A stretch of 30,857 bases of DNA from Auxenochlorella pyrenoidosa (Eukaryota > Chlorophyta > Trebouxiophyceae > Chlorellales > Chlorellaceae): NCBI GenBank assembly GCA_001430745.1, contig KQ481938.1, positions 1,475,468-1,506,324 of the forward strand, given 5' to 3'. The notes beneath the pieces are model-generated. The model saw nothing but the letters and a program-made list of their open reading frames with translations. It was not told the DNA's origin and did no database searches. Shown piece by piece: positions 10,874 to 21,164 of this stretch (positions are counted from its first letter, which is position 1; each line of letters begins with the position of its first letter). The position numbers and the translations under genes are program-made.

Positions 10874-11933
10874 GCTGGCTTCAAGCCCCGTAACTGGCCT
10901 GCTCTTGCCCTGGCAGCCCGAAGTGTTTCTCAAAGGCTTGCTTCGGGTATGAAACTCGATAAGGCACGTCCACATGAAAGAGGGCAGGGCCACGAGCAAG
11001 CGTTGAACCCTCTCCCTCGCTGGCTTGCTTCGTGGAGACCGGCGTGCTGTGCGCTGGGCGGAGTGGCGGCGGCAAAGCATACCATAGAGATGGGCCCAAG
11101 GCCCCTACTATTCGCAGCTTCTCTTTTCCTCGGTCTCCACTGCGGCTGCTCCCTTTTGGCCAATCTCTAGGAAAAGTTGGTGCTGTTTCTTGCACCGAAG
11201 AAGTCGCAGTTTGCTGCTCTAAATCTCGAACTAGGTGGACGAAGCTCCCCGATCAACCCTGCGGCGCCTGGCAACTGGCGGCGACAGCTAGGCGCCGCTA
11301 GCGCAGGCGTGAGGGCAGCTGGGTTGCTGGCCATGCTGTTGCATGCTCTTTCCATGAGCTGAGGTTACACAGCATATTACGGAACTAGAACGAAATGGTG
11401 CAGTGAGACTTGCCACAAAATGTACATGACTGACCAACTTTGGTGCCAGCAGCCGCGGCCGCCGCCGCAGCGGCAGAGCAGGAGCACCGGCTGTTGCACT
11501 GTATGAGAGTGTACAATGGGAGGCGGAGTGATCGACTTCCTGAATCCCGCGGCTGGAGGAAAGGACCGTGGAGCAAAAGATGAGCGGGAGCCGTGCAGGG
11601 ACAGCAGGGAGGCCTCATGGCAGGTAGGCGGCGGAAGCTGTGCAGTGAGAGCTCGAGTCAAGAGAGCAGGCAGGACACTGCCAGTGGAACTTGCATTGCC
11701 ATGGGTCTCGGTTAGCTGACAAGGCTTGCAGTCAGACTGCCAATTGCCGATGAGCCGCCACTAGTGCAGGCGCATTCGGGAACGCTCCTGAAGCTGGCGC
11801 AAAGCCTGAAGCCTACCAGGCAATGCACACACACTGACCGGCACAGGCTGTGATGGCTGGTCGCCCGGCAGCACAGTGGTTGCCTGCTGCCCGCCGGCCT
11901 GCCAGCCTGCCTTTCAGCTAGCCATGGCTGCGC
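10874..11933. other. Intergenic region between two minus-strand genes
   Basis: About 1.06 kb holding the promoter of the Pro/Ala-rich gene and the 3' UTR of the 16-cysteine gene. TTACA at 11365-11369 is a TGTAA signal on the minus strand, about 565 bases past the stop at 11934, so the 3' UTR could be long. Open frames here do not resemble known proteins. Confidence 0.45.
11365..11369 (-). promoter_or_regulatory. Possible TGTAA polyadenylation signal of the 16-cysteine gene
   Basis: TGTAA on the minus strand is the only copy found downstream of the stop at 11934. The distance of about 565 bases is long, so the assignment is tentative. Confidence 0.4.
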
Positions 11934-14214
11934 CTAGGCATAGCACTTGCGCTCCATGAACACCGTGGAGAGGGAGCGGCAGAGCTTCGAGCGCTTGCCA
12001 AACTGGCCCGCAATCTGCACGCAAGAGGCGGCGACGGGTTGCGCCACTGAGCACCCCTGGCCACCTCGCACATGGTCAGGCTGAGCTGGCAGGCTGTGCA
12101 TGGCTGATGATGCCAAGAGCTGTGAGGGTCGCCTGTTGGCCTACTTGCCCTCTGTGACCGGGAGTGGCGCAGGCTGGCCCCATAGGCAGCAGGGGGACCC
12201 ACCTGGGCGCGCAGGCGCTCGGGGTCGATGGTCAGCTTGCTGAGCCTGGCCTCCAGAGCGCGCACAAAGGGGCCCACACGGCCCGCGGGCTTCGTGATGG
12301 CCGCTGCGCCCTGCGGTTGCAGCCCAGCGGAGGCAGCAGTCCAGGAAGCTCAGGGTGGGGTGGGGTGGGCAGGGTCAGGGGCCCCTCGCGCAGCTTCACG
12401 ACCTACCCAGGGTGTGCCGGGCATGCATGGTGCCACCCAGCATCAACGCTGCATGCCCTCACGCATGGATGGCGACTTGCCATAAGGCGGCGGGAGTGCT
12501 GCGCGGGCTTACCTGCAGGCGGCGTGTGCCGCTGGAGGGGGTGCCGCAGGTCGAGTTCCTCGAGTTGTACATGAGGTACTTGTCTGCATGGCAAAGGGGG
12601 GGTTGGGGTCAAGCACTGGCAGGTGCATCAGGCTGACTGCAGGGGCCCCTTGCTGGGCGTCTGCAGTGGGGATGCTCGTGCGCGAAAGGCGGCAGTTGAG
12701 GTGCGGAGCTGCCAGGGGCCCAGCTGGCGGCGCAGCAAGGGAGGCAGACCGCGCATGGCCGGCTGCACTCACAGGCGTTGGCATCCACGCCCAGAGTGCT
12801 TGTCACCACGCTCTGGCAGTTTGCACTGTACGCAGGCAGCGGGCAGGTTTTGGGAGCGATGTGAACATGCCAGCCACTTTGTTGGCGCGTGGGGGATGCG
12901 AACAAAAGGGCATGAAGTACACGGGGATATGTATAATCAACTGGCAGGCCCCCCACGGGTCACTTGCCTGCTCTCCATCTTGCAGGTGGCCTGGTTGCTA
13001 GAGCCCTCATAGTTGGCAGCGCTGAACAGGCGGCAGTAGTAGTAGTCTGCACAGGAGGGCCGGGATGGGGCTTGCATCACTTGCTTGTTTGGGCTTCAAG
13101 TCTGTCTATCCGCAGCGGAACTTGCGACACAGACTTGTGGTGGTTGCGCTTGGGGCATGCTTGGGCACACATGCCGGCCACACCAGGATGGGAGGCTTGG
13201 CAGCCGGCGGGCCTGAGTTCAAGTCTGCGAGCCTATGATCAGGAAAACCGCTGCCTCTGCACCAAACTCAAACCCCTCTGGCAGTTGGGCGCCCATACAT
13301 GGAGACCACTCGGCTGCCACAGGCTCACAGTTGGTTTGGCTGTACACGCCATAGTTCTGCTTCTGCACCAGAGGGGGCGCAGCAGCGGGCAGAGCGGAGG
13401 CGGTCCCTCAGCCAGGGGCAGGGCACATGCGGCATGGGGTAGCAGCGTGCGCAAGGGAGGGCCAGCCTGCAGCGGGCCTTGCCTTGGACTTGGCATAGAT
13501 CTCGGCGTACTGGCACCCGGGCGCCAGGCAGCACAGGGCCTGGCACCAGGACATGCACTGCCGGCCAGGGTCGGTGCAGCCGCCGCTGCCGCTGCCAGCG
13601 GGAATGCCAATTATAGTGCCGCTGCCTGCAGGAGCAGCGGATATGCGGGGTTGGGGCCGGGGCTCACGACAGGGCCAGCCAGCCAGCCGGGGCGCAAGGC
13701 TTCCTGCACGCAGAGTAGGGCGCTGCCCTGGGCCGCCGCGCGCGCACCCTTGCCGCCGATGAGCATGTTGGAGAGGGTCTCCTTGTTTGGGTCGATGTTG
13801 AGGGTGGTGGCCACGCACTGGGAGATGGGGGAGTAGGTGCCCGGCGTGGTGGCGTCGTTGCGCAGGCTCCAGTCTACGACGTGGGTGCCGAGCAGGAGGT
13901 GCGTCGCAGGGGGGGTGCAGGCGGACAGGGCAGGGCAGGATACCAGGTGGCTGCTGCATGGGAAGGCAGTCTGTCCGGGAAGTACTGGGCTGGCTCTCGT
14001 CTGCCTCAGCCCCAACACTCACTTGAGGAGTCCGTGCACGCGGCTTTGAGGTCAGCACTGGCGCCACCCGCCAGGAGGGCCAAAATGGTAAGGGCAGCTG
14101 CGGTGGTGGGAGAATGGCAGGAGGCGTGCACGTGCCCAGGAAGCGCTGTCAGAGCATGGTAGACGCTGGTGGTAAGCATCTGTATGTGAATTCCAACTCA
14201 CCCTGGAGTCGCAT
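11934..14214 (-). CDS. Secreted 16-cysteine protein of unknown family
   Basis: Ten exons (minus): 14214..14202, 14097..14023, 13873..13748, 13625..13483, 13362..13263, 13046..12968, 12825..12773, 12583..12513, 12310..12203, 12014..11934. All join in frame to 282 aa. The first exon is 13 nt (MRLQ); exon 2 completes a signal peptide (LTILALLAGGASA, then DLKAAC). A Gly/Ser-rich segment precedes a dense Cys cluster (CMSWCQALCCLAPGC), followed by an aromatic stretch (DYYYC), NQATCK, a basic helical part near PERLRAQ, and a Cys-containing end (ERKCYA). There are 16 Cys in the mature protein, an even number consistent with disulfides, and N-x-S/T sites such as NWS and NST. No catalytic motif or membrane anchor is seen. 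Two introns need GC donors (13482 and 12967 ends). I do not recognise the family. The chain rests on ten matching phases rather than on homology. Confidence 0.7.
12826..12967 (-). other. GC-AG intron in 16-cysteine gene
   Basis: The donor is AG|GCAAGT on the minus strand, the optimal GC-donor context, and the acceptor is CGTACAG. AG plus T restores a Ser codon and keeps the Cys-rich frame open. Confidence 0.75.
13363..13482 (-). other. GC-AG intron in 16-cysteine gene
   Basis: The donor is AAG|GCAAGG after EIYAKSK, the acceptor is GGTGCAG, and the phase is 0 on both sides. There is no GT within the next dozen bases that would serve. Confidence 0.75.
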
Positions 14215-15127
14215 GTTGATGGTGAATGTGCTTTCTGTTCAGCCTGCAAGGGAAGAGTGGGGCTGGAATGCTGGCTCTTGACGAGCACAGTGGGACGGCG
14301 GTCACTTTGGCTGGCGTACCCAGGAGCACGAACAGGGCGGCTTTGGATGCTTCAACTTTGCAGCACGATCAGAAAGGTCTGCCGCACGCCATTGTAGGCG
14401 CGCAGGTGGCGCACGCACAGAGTAGCGTACAGCCCAGGTCCTTTGTAAGGCGCTACTTGCCTGCAGGTGGTAGAAATCTTTGGGAACAGACGGGAAGACA
14501 AGGCGGATCGGCCGGCAACAAGCAAGAACAACGCCAAGGCAGCCAGGCTGGCATGCTGTGGGCACACAGCGTGTGGCCAGTCTAGCTACGCTGGGAGGGC
14601 CCAGCACAGTTCCCCAGCATATTCCGCTTGGTGACATTCATGTATCATAAGCACTTCAAGGCGTTCCCTGTCTGGTTGTACTCTCTGTCTTGAAATTGAC
14701 CCGCCGACGCAGTCATGCAGGCCCGGGGGCATCCAGCATGCTTCAGGTCTGACTGCAGTGTGCCCTCTGCGACCGGTGCATGCCCGCTGTGGAGGTGATG
14801 ATAGCGGCTGGTACATCTGAGAAAGTGCAGAAAATATTGCATGGAATGCTCACCCAACGTCCAGCTTGCAGGCCACGACATGGCGAGGGCGTGCACCGTG
14901 GCAGGGTCTTTCCATGTCTCATCGCATCCTGCTGAAGAGGAAGGATTCCCTGAGAGCAGCTCGAAATGCATACAGCAGGCGCAGGTGCCACTTAGGCAGT
15001 CCAACAAGGTAGGCGCGATGCGGGAGGCTGGATGGCACTCTCTGCGCTGCGCGCTGCCGCTGGTGGGCTGGGAAGGTCGCTTCGGCGGCGCCTTTTAAAA
15101 ATCCACAATTCGTGACTGGCAGAGATC
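14215..15127. promoter_or_regulatory. Divergent intergenic region (16-cysteine gene and ankyrin gene)
   Basis: About 910 bases between two divergently transcribed start codons, so both promoters should lie here. A TTTTAAAAA tract at 15093-15101 lies 27 bases before the ankyrin ATG; it may be a TATA-like element or part of the 5' UTR. No coding sequence is recognised. Confidence 0.45.
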
Positions 15128-16505
15128 ATGGCGACCCAGGAGGAGCTGATAGAGCTGCTCATAGACGGGGCGCGCTTTGGCGATGCCGACGACGTGCAGC
15201 GGGCGCTTGAGGGCAAAGTGGATGTGAACGCCCAGGATGAGTGGGGCAAGACAGGTGCGCTGATGGGGATGGCAGGGCGCCGCCGCTGCCGCCGCCGCCG
15301 CCACGCATGCCGCCGGCAGCGGCTGCCATCGAACCAGCTCTTCTGCTACCGGCTGCTGGCCCGCAGCACTCCACATGGCGGCAGCAAACGGGCATGACGA
15401 AATTGTGAAGGTCCTGATAGACGCCGGCGCGGTGCGTGGGGTGCAGAGGGGGTGGTGACGCAAGGGCTGTGGTGCCATGCTCACACTGCGCTGCTTTTGG
15501 TGTCGTCACAGCATGGCAGCCACCTGGGGGCCAGGCGTGGGCACATGCACAAGCACTAAGATGAGGGGCATGATGTGGGCTGGGTTCAAGACGTACCGCT
15601 CCACTGGTCGCTGCCCAGGCCAGCCTGGTCTGAGCGCTTGCACCAGCGCCGGCGTGCCGCCCCGCTGCCGCAGAATGTGGCAGTGGCCAACGAGAGCGGC
15701 AACACCGCGCTGCACTGGGCCTGCCTGATGGGGCACGAGCAGGTCACGCGGCTGCTCATGGAGGCGGGGGCCAACCCCAGCGCGCTCAACAAGTGGGTGC
15801 TCGGGCGCTGGCAGGCTGTGGGGGCGTCGCCAATGCATGGCCACACTGCGCAGTCACTGACGCGCACATGCTTGCGCTGCGCGGGCACACCGCCCCCTGA
15901 AGTGGTGGAGCGCTGGCGCCAATGCGCGCCGCTTACTAGCACGCCGCCCGCTGGCGCCCGCCCCTCCCCCCCCCCGCCCCCCCCCGCCAGGATGGAGCAG
16001 ACGCCGGTGGACGAGGCGCTGAGCCGGGGGCACCAGCACTTGGTGGGGGTGATCAACGGCTTCAGCGCCCCCGCCAGGGAGGTGGACGAGGTGAGGGGGG
16101 GCCCGCAGGGGCATGCAGGGCGGGCGGGGGCCGCCAGGGGAGTAGCAGCAGAGGGGCCCGAGTGCTGCTTTGCCAGCAGCCCAGCAGGCAAAGCCATCGG
16201 GTGAAAGAGGCAAGGGATGGAGGGGTCACACGTGCACCGCCGCAGCGCGTGGCCAAGAGTCGGTGCTGCTTCAAGTGAGGAGGCAGGTGACACAGCTGGC
16301 TGGCATGGCATGCTCCATTGCCGAGGCTCCCCCTGGAAATGGCGCGTATTCGTTGCGCACCCCCACACCCCAGGCTGACGACGTCCCCGACGAGGCGGAG
16401 GAGGCGGGGGAGGGCGCAGACATGGAGCTGGAGGGCAGCAGGGCGATCGAGCCACAGCAGCATGCAGCGAGCGAGCAGCGGCAGGCGGGCGGCGCGCAGC
16501 CGTGA
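15128..16505 (+). CDS. Small ankyrin-repeat protein with acidic C-terminus
   Basis: Exons 15128..15254, 15367..15431, 15674..15792, 15991..16090 and 16374..16505 give 180 aa. The start is ATC ATG GCG, with an in-frame MATQEELIELL opening. About four ankyrin units follow: one near 5-38 (ARFGDADDVQRAL), TALHMAAANGHDEIVKVL near 42-59, NTALHWACLMGHEQVTRLL near 74-92, and a degenerate one near 108-135 (TPVDEALSRGH). The tail after 138 is very acidic (DDVPDEAEEAGEG). There is no signal peptide or membrane segment. The size, the repeats starting close to the N-terminus and the acidic tail resemble yeast Yar1, a small-subunit ribosomal protein Rps3 chaperone. That is an analogy, not a proof, because ankyrin proteins are numerous. 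Introns are ordinary GT-AG, and the third ends in a long C-run. Confidence 0.88.
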
Positions 16506-16777
16506 TGGCCAGGCTGTGCATTGTTCGGTGTGACGACGTTCTGACAATCTGTTAGCCTTCCTCTTGACTTGGCTGCCTATGACCTGCTCACTCTGCTGCA
16601 TTGCTTCTAGATTCTAGCTCGATTGATTTCCCTGCTGACCTTGTCCTCTCGTTTCCTTTGCCCCTCCTGTCAACTGCTAGCATCCTGCTGGCATCCCGCT
16701 TGCCAACAGAGAGGCATGTCATTTTACAGGAACCAGACGGGGCGGGAGGCAGGCTGCCGCGGACCGCCACCACCCTC
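16506..16777. other. Convergent 3' region of ankyrin and DUF455 genes
   Basis: Stops of the two convergent genes are 272 bases apart. The region holds the minus-strand TGTAA at 16724-16728. No plus-strand TGTAA was seen for the ankyrin gene, so its transcript may use a variant signal or run into the DUF455 3' UTR. Confidence 0.5.
16724..16728 (-). promoter_or_regulatory. TGTAA polyadenylation signal of the DUF455 gene
   Basis: TGTAA on the minus strand lies about 50 bases after the TGA at 16778-16780. The short spacing makes it the natural signal for this gene. Confidence 0.65.
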
Positions 16778-18560
16778 TCAGTCATGATCCTCCTCCGCAG
16801 CCCCGCTTGCGTCTCCTGCACCTCCCGCGCCCGCCAGCGGCAGATACCTGCAGGCCAGGCACCAGGCGGCATGCCGCCTTGACAGGGCATCCGGCGGGCT
16901 AGCACATGCGTTGCGCGGGTCCATGAGCGCCCAGGCACGAGGGCCGATGCACTTGCTCCCTGCTTCGGCAGCGCCCCATGCCACCACTCATGCCTTAGGA
17001 ACTCACCACTCTGGCCCAAAGCCCGCCCGCGCCCGTGCATCCTCGTTGAAGGGCGGCTTCAGGGCCCCGAAGAAGTGGCCCCGCACCAGGGCGTGGAACC
17101 ACTCCTCCACGCGGGGGTGCCGCCGCGCCTCGGCCGCCCATGCCGGCATCTGCGCGCCGCCCGCCTGCTGGCACGCATCCTGCTCGCCTGCTACCTGCTG
17201 CTGCTGTCCTGGCTGCTGTGCATGCTGCTGCTGCGCAGCACTCGCTGCCCCACCGCCCTGCTGCTCCACCGCTGCATCCTGCCCCCAATCAGTGTCATGA
17301 GCAACTCGGTGCAGGTGCTTGAGCCAGCGCACCCCAGCAGCGCAGTGGCTGATCTCCTCGACAAAAATCACATCCTGCAGGCATGACCACACTTGAATTG
17401 CAGTTGCACATGGTGGCTGCCGGCAGGCACGCCAGTTTGCACGAGCAGCAGGAATCTGACCTCCCCCCTCGCCAGGCTGTGCAACCACTCGAGGCGCGTG
17501 GACTTGCCATGCAGCGAGCAAGCATGCCACAGCCACAGCCGTTGGCATGACACAGCCCGGCCGCAGCGTCGCACCTGCAGCAGGCCTGCCGTCTCGGCGT
17601 CGCCGCCTGCCCGGAAGCGCGCCACCGTCTGCGGCAGTACATCCAGCCCCCGCGCCTCGTGCGTGCAGTGCTCCACCGCCAGCCGCGCCCCCAGGCTGCC
17701 AGCCGTGGCGGCGGCGCTCTCCCACAGGCCGTCGTGCGCGGCCAGCGCGCCGTAGCGCGACCCAATCGCCTCCAGCCGCCGCTCCAGGGCCAGAAAGTGC
17801 CGGCACTCGTCCGCCGCCACGGTGACAAAGTCGTCGAAAAAGGCGCGGGGCAGGCGGTACGAGGCGTCGCCCCCAAACCGGGCGATGGCATCCCAGGCCA
17901 GGTCCACCGCGCAGTTCTCAATGTGCACCTGGAAGGGGGGCGGGAGTGGGTGGGCCGGGGGATGGCGGGGGTGCAACACTGCACTTCAGCGGCACCGGCT
18001 TGCCACGTGCAGGAGGGTCCCAGTGGAGGAGCGAGGGGCGACGAGGTGGGTGCAGGGCAGTGAAGGAGTCCCTGAGCACGCATGGCTTTGTGGTGGTTCC
18101 TGCGGCGGGGGGCGCACCAGCGAGTGCAGCAGTGCCTGGCGCGAGGCGAGCGAGCCGCCTTTGCCACGCTTGGGCGCCTCCTTTGCCGGCACCAGCCGCA
18201 CCTGCAGCAGACGCGGGACGAGCTGCGCGGCAGTGTTGCACACGCTGGCAGGGTGAACACACGCAGAAGCAGCCATCAGCACGGGCACCAGCAGCGGGTT
18301 GTGCTGCTGGCACCAGGCCCTCCCCCACCGCCCAGGCCCACCTTGGTTTCATCCCTTGCCGGCCGGTCAGGAGGCTCCTCATGTGCTGCCCCAGGCGCCG
18401 GCAAGCGGATGCGCCCTTCTGCCCAGGCTCGCACAATGAGCTCGGTTAGTGCGGCTTTGCGATGGGGGTCTGGCTCCCGCAGCACTGCCAGGGCAGCAGC
18501 AAGAATGTCACAGCCCTCCAGAGCCGCCACCACTTCCTCTGGGCTGTCGGCTGCAGCCAT
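16778..18560 (-). CDS. DUF455 family ferritin-like protein
   Basis: Exons (minus) 18560..18342, 18201..18118, 17928..17575, 17374..17007 and 16847..16778 give 364 aa. The order of family blocks is clear: AALTELIVRAW near the N-terminus, APKRGKGGSLASRQALLHSL, then VHIEN, DECRHF, HEARGLDV, EEISH, KPPFNEDARARAG and finally YLPLAG. Likely di-iron ligands of the ferritin-like four-helix core are E105, E142/H145, E192 and E226/H229. The family is widespread and largely uncharacterised; its ferritin-like core is related to MiaE-type enzymes. The codons for residues 250-298 encode a Gln/Ala-rich insert, absent from the usual family core, between the EEISH helix and the VEEWFHALVRGHF block. The start is chosen at MAAADSPEEV because the upstream frame is not family-like, although an in-frame ATG exists at 18716. 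The exon 2 acceptor was chosen before VRLVPAKEAPKR; another in-frame acceptor would add five residues. Confidence 0.93.
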
Positions 18561-19010
18561 GCTGCTGCGCAGGCAGGAACACAGGGTGTGAATGCACGTG
18601 TGGAGGCAGGGAATCGGCTGCGGCACCCGCGGGTACCCGGCTGCGGCGGCAGTGGCGGCGGCGAGCGAGGACAGCTGCAGCTCACGGCATGCATGATTCA
18701 TCTCAGACAAACGCAATCACCTGTTCTCTAAGCTCTCGAGGAACAACGGCTCTGTCGCCCGGCACCGCCGTCTCCAGCACCTGTTAAGGGACCCTTGCAG
18801 CCTGCGCTGCTCCAGCAAGCTCGACCGAATACCTGATCACGGGAGGAAGGGGCGATGGGAGGATTCAAGGACCACGCCGCCAAATTTGGTCGCAGCAGGC
18901 TGCTGGGACAGGAGAGGGTTCTGCTCGGCGGTCCCTCCCGTTGTTCATATCCAACCGCTCCTTCTGACCTGTAAACTCTGAACGAAGCCTTGAAAAAAGC
19001 CTGACTCTCG
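18561..19010. promoter_or_regulatory. Shared divergent promoter region of DUF455 and ISU1 genes
   Basis: About 450 bases separate the two head-to-head start codons, so both promoters and 5' UTRs must lie here. No clear TATA box was recognised. An in-frame upstream extension of the DUF455 reading frame reaches 18716 but does not look conserved. Confidence 0.5.
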
Positions 19011-20151
19011 ATGCTGGCAAGGACCGCGAGCAGCCTGCTGGCGCAGGCCAGCACCAGCGCTCCCCTGGCGCAAGACTTTGCCCGTGCCGCCACCGGTGTG
19101 CTGCTGCGCGGCTATCACAAGAACGTGAGCACAATGTTGGAGGGTGCCCTGGCTCTCGGCCCTGGAGTCCTTGGCGCGGTCGAAAACCTGCCAGGCCTGA
19201 TAGAACATTGTGTCGACGCTCTGGGCGCGGCGCAGAGCCACGCAGAGAGCCAGCCTCAGGGTTGCCGCCGCTGCCGCCCGCCCGCTGCCTGCGCCTTGCC
19301 CTGGCGCCTGGCCCTGTTGCAAACCCCGCATCCTGCACCCCTGTCCACGCAGGTGGTGGACCACTACGAGAAGCCGCGCAACGTGGGCAGCTTTGACAAG
19401 AGCGACCCCAACGTGGGCACCGGCCTCGTGGGCGCCCCCGCGTGCGGCGACGTCATGAAGCTGCAGATCAAGGTGGGACTTCTCCTCTCTAGCTGGAATT
19501 GCTCACCATTGTGAAGCTGGGCAGAAATCATAATTGATGCGTTGGGCAAGGGTGAGAGCTGAGGTGCTGTGCAGAGGCTTTGCTCACAAACCGCTCCCTG
19601 GTGCCTCTGGTCTGAACGACTAGTATGCGCCCACCGTTCCTGATTGGCTCGTGCCTCGCGCAGGTGGATGAGAACGGCAACATCGTGGACAGCTGCTTCA
19701 AGACCTTTGGCTGCGGCTCCGCCATTGCCAGCAGTAGCGTGGCCACTGAGTGGTGAGCAGTTGATTGACAGTGGCTGCCGGGTCGGGAGGCTGGATGCCG
19801 TTCCCCAGTCCGGCATGATGAGCCTGCTGTCCTGGATCTCTCTCCCTTGTTGCTCACCCGTCTTTCTTAGCCAGCGGACACCTGGAGCTTGGGGTCGGAC
19901 CAGGGTGGCAATGTCTCAGGCGTGTGCCACCGCCCCCGTTCACACCACGCAGGGTCAAGGGCAAGGCGGTGGACGATGTGCTGACCATCAAGAACAGCGA
20001 CATCGCCAAGCACCTGTCGCTGCCCCCCGTCAAGCTGCACTGCTCTATGCTGGCCGAAGACGCCATCAAGGCGGCAGTGAAGGACTGGAGGGCAAAGCAG
20101 GCCAAGAACGGCGGGCAGGAGCAGCAGCAGGCGTCGGCGGCCAGCACGTGA
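19011..20151 (+). CDS. ISU1: Mitochondrial iron-sulfur cluster scaffold protein ISU1/ISCU
   Basis: Exons 19011..19124, 19353..19472, 19664..19752 and 19953..20151 give 173 aa. The first exon (38 aa) is a mitochondrial-type presequence, rich in Ala, Ser, Arg and Leu and ending RGYHKN. The conserved core starts at VVDHYEKPRNVGSFDK. Cluster-binding Cys are at 69 (in PACGD, with Asp71), 95 (FGCGSA) and 138 (LHCSM). LPPVK at 131-135 is the HSP70 (mortalin/HscA) recognition motif. ISCU accepts sulfur from the NFS1-ISD11 desulfurase and iron and electrons via frataxin and ferredoxin. It builds a [2Fe-2S] cluster that is passed on with help of HSP70 and the J-protein. Length is normal; the C-terminal KNGGQEQQQ end is a species-specific extension. 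Its neighbour on the left is divergent and its neighbour on the right convergent. Confidence 0.97.
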
Positions 20152-21164
20152 GCACCTGCTGCATGCGTCTGGGGCTGGCAGGGCAGGTGCCAACACCCTC
20201 GCTCCTGGAGGCTGCGGACCCGGGCCCGCTGCGCCCAGCGCAACTTCTCCGGTGCCAGGTAACTGGGCGCAACATGAAATGGCCTTGCTGGCAGCCCTGC
20301 CTGCCCCGCCGCGGACTACTACCTGTCGCCATACCCACATCCGTGATAGCAGCAACGCATGATGTTGAATGATGCGGCCCCCTACTCCTTGCGCCGTGCC
20401 TATCCCCAAGCCAGGACTAGCCTCCTCCTCTTTGGCTCTCATTTCTTTGCTTCACGCTTCCCTGCTGCTTTTTTGTGTCCTGCTGCCCCAACTCAATGCT
20501 ACGACTTTTCCCGCCCCCTCTCTCTCATTGCCTGTACCTGCTGCTTCAGTGCCCCATCTGCACCGCCTCGGCCTTTCAGCACACTTTTCTTTGTCCCAAG
20601 CCACAAGCCCGTCATGGCAGCTTTTGCCCTGTAAGTACCCGACAGATTTTGTGCACGGTGGTCATTGCAAGCAGGCAGCACTCACGCTGCACATGCTCCT
20701 GCTCCCGCACCCCTGGCGTGAGCGTGCGCTGCAAAGGAGAGTTATTTGCATATGGCGAAGGAGGGGCAGTTGACCGTTGCACATACAGAGCGGCGTTGGG
20801 GTGCGAGCTGGCGGGTCATTGAGTTGCAGTGCGGGTGGGGACGCGGATGAATGTGCTGTAATTGCAAGGGGGCGATTGCCGGGGAGGCAATGAAATGAGG
20901 AGGGGAGGGCGGAACGACAAAGGGAAAACGTTTGGCCCGGGCCAAGCGGGCTCAGGGGCACACAGATGGAAACACAAAATGAGGGCCTCTGGGGCAGGGG
21001 CGCCGGCGGGTGGGCCAGGCCATGCAAGGGGTTGGAGAGTTTGCTATGGGGCGAGCTGGGCTGGGCAGCCACGCTTGCCATGCTCCATTCGCACTACTGC
21101 GGGCCGCGCCGGCGCGTCATGCTGCCCTGGAGCTCCCCGGGCTGCCGCAGCCTCCGTCGCGGGT
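20152..21164. other. Convergent intergenic region of ISU1 and P-protein genes
   Basis: About 1 kb of 3' UTRs and spacer. It has two plus-strand TGTAA motifs (20630, 20857) and no minus-strand TGTAA for the P-protein gene. No conserved open frame is seen. Confidence 0.5.
20630..20634 (+). promoter_or_regulatory. TGTAA polyadenylation signal of ISU1
   Basis: TGTAA lies about 480 bases after the ISU1 stop. A second copy occurs at 20857-20861. The first is preferred because it is nearer. Confidence 0.5.

Noticed and set aside
18561..18716. Upstream in-frame ATG (18716) as start of the DUF455 protein
   Set aside because: The extra 52 residues are not family-like and contain a Cys/His-rich stretch typical of translated UTR. 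It is kept only as a possibility in case of a targeting peptide.
20359..20634. Plus-strand open frames after ISU1 (91 and 134 codons)
   Set aside because: Composition is low complexity with no conserved motif. The position fits the ISU1 3' UTR, which has TGTAA at its end.
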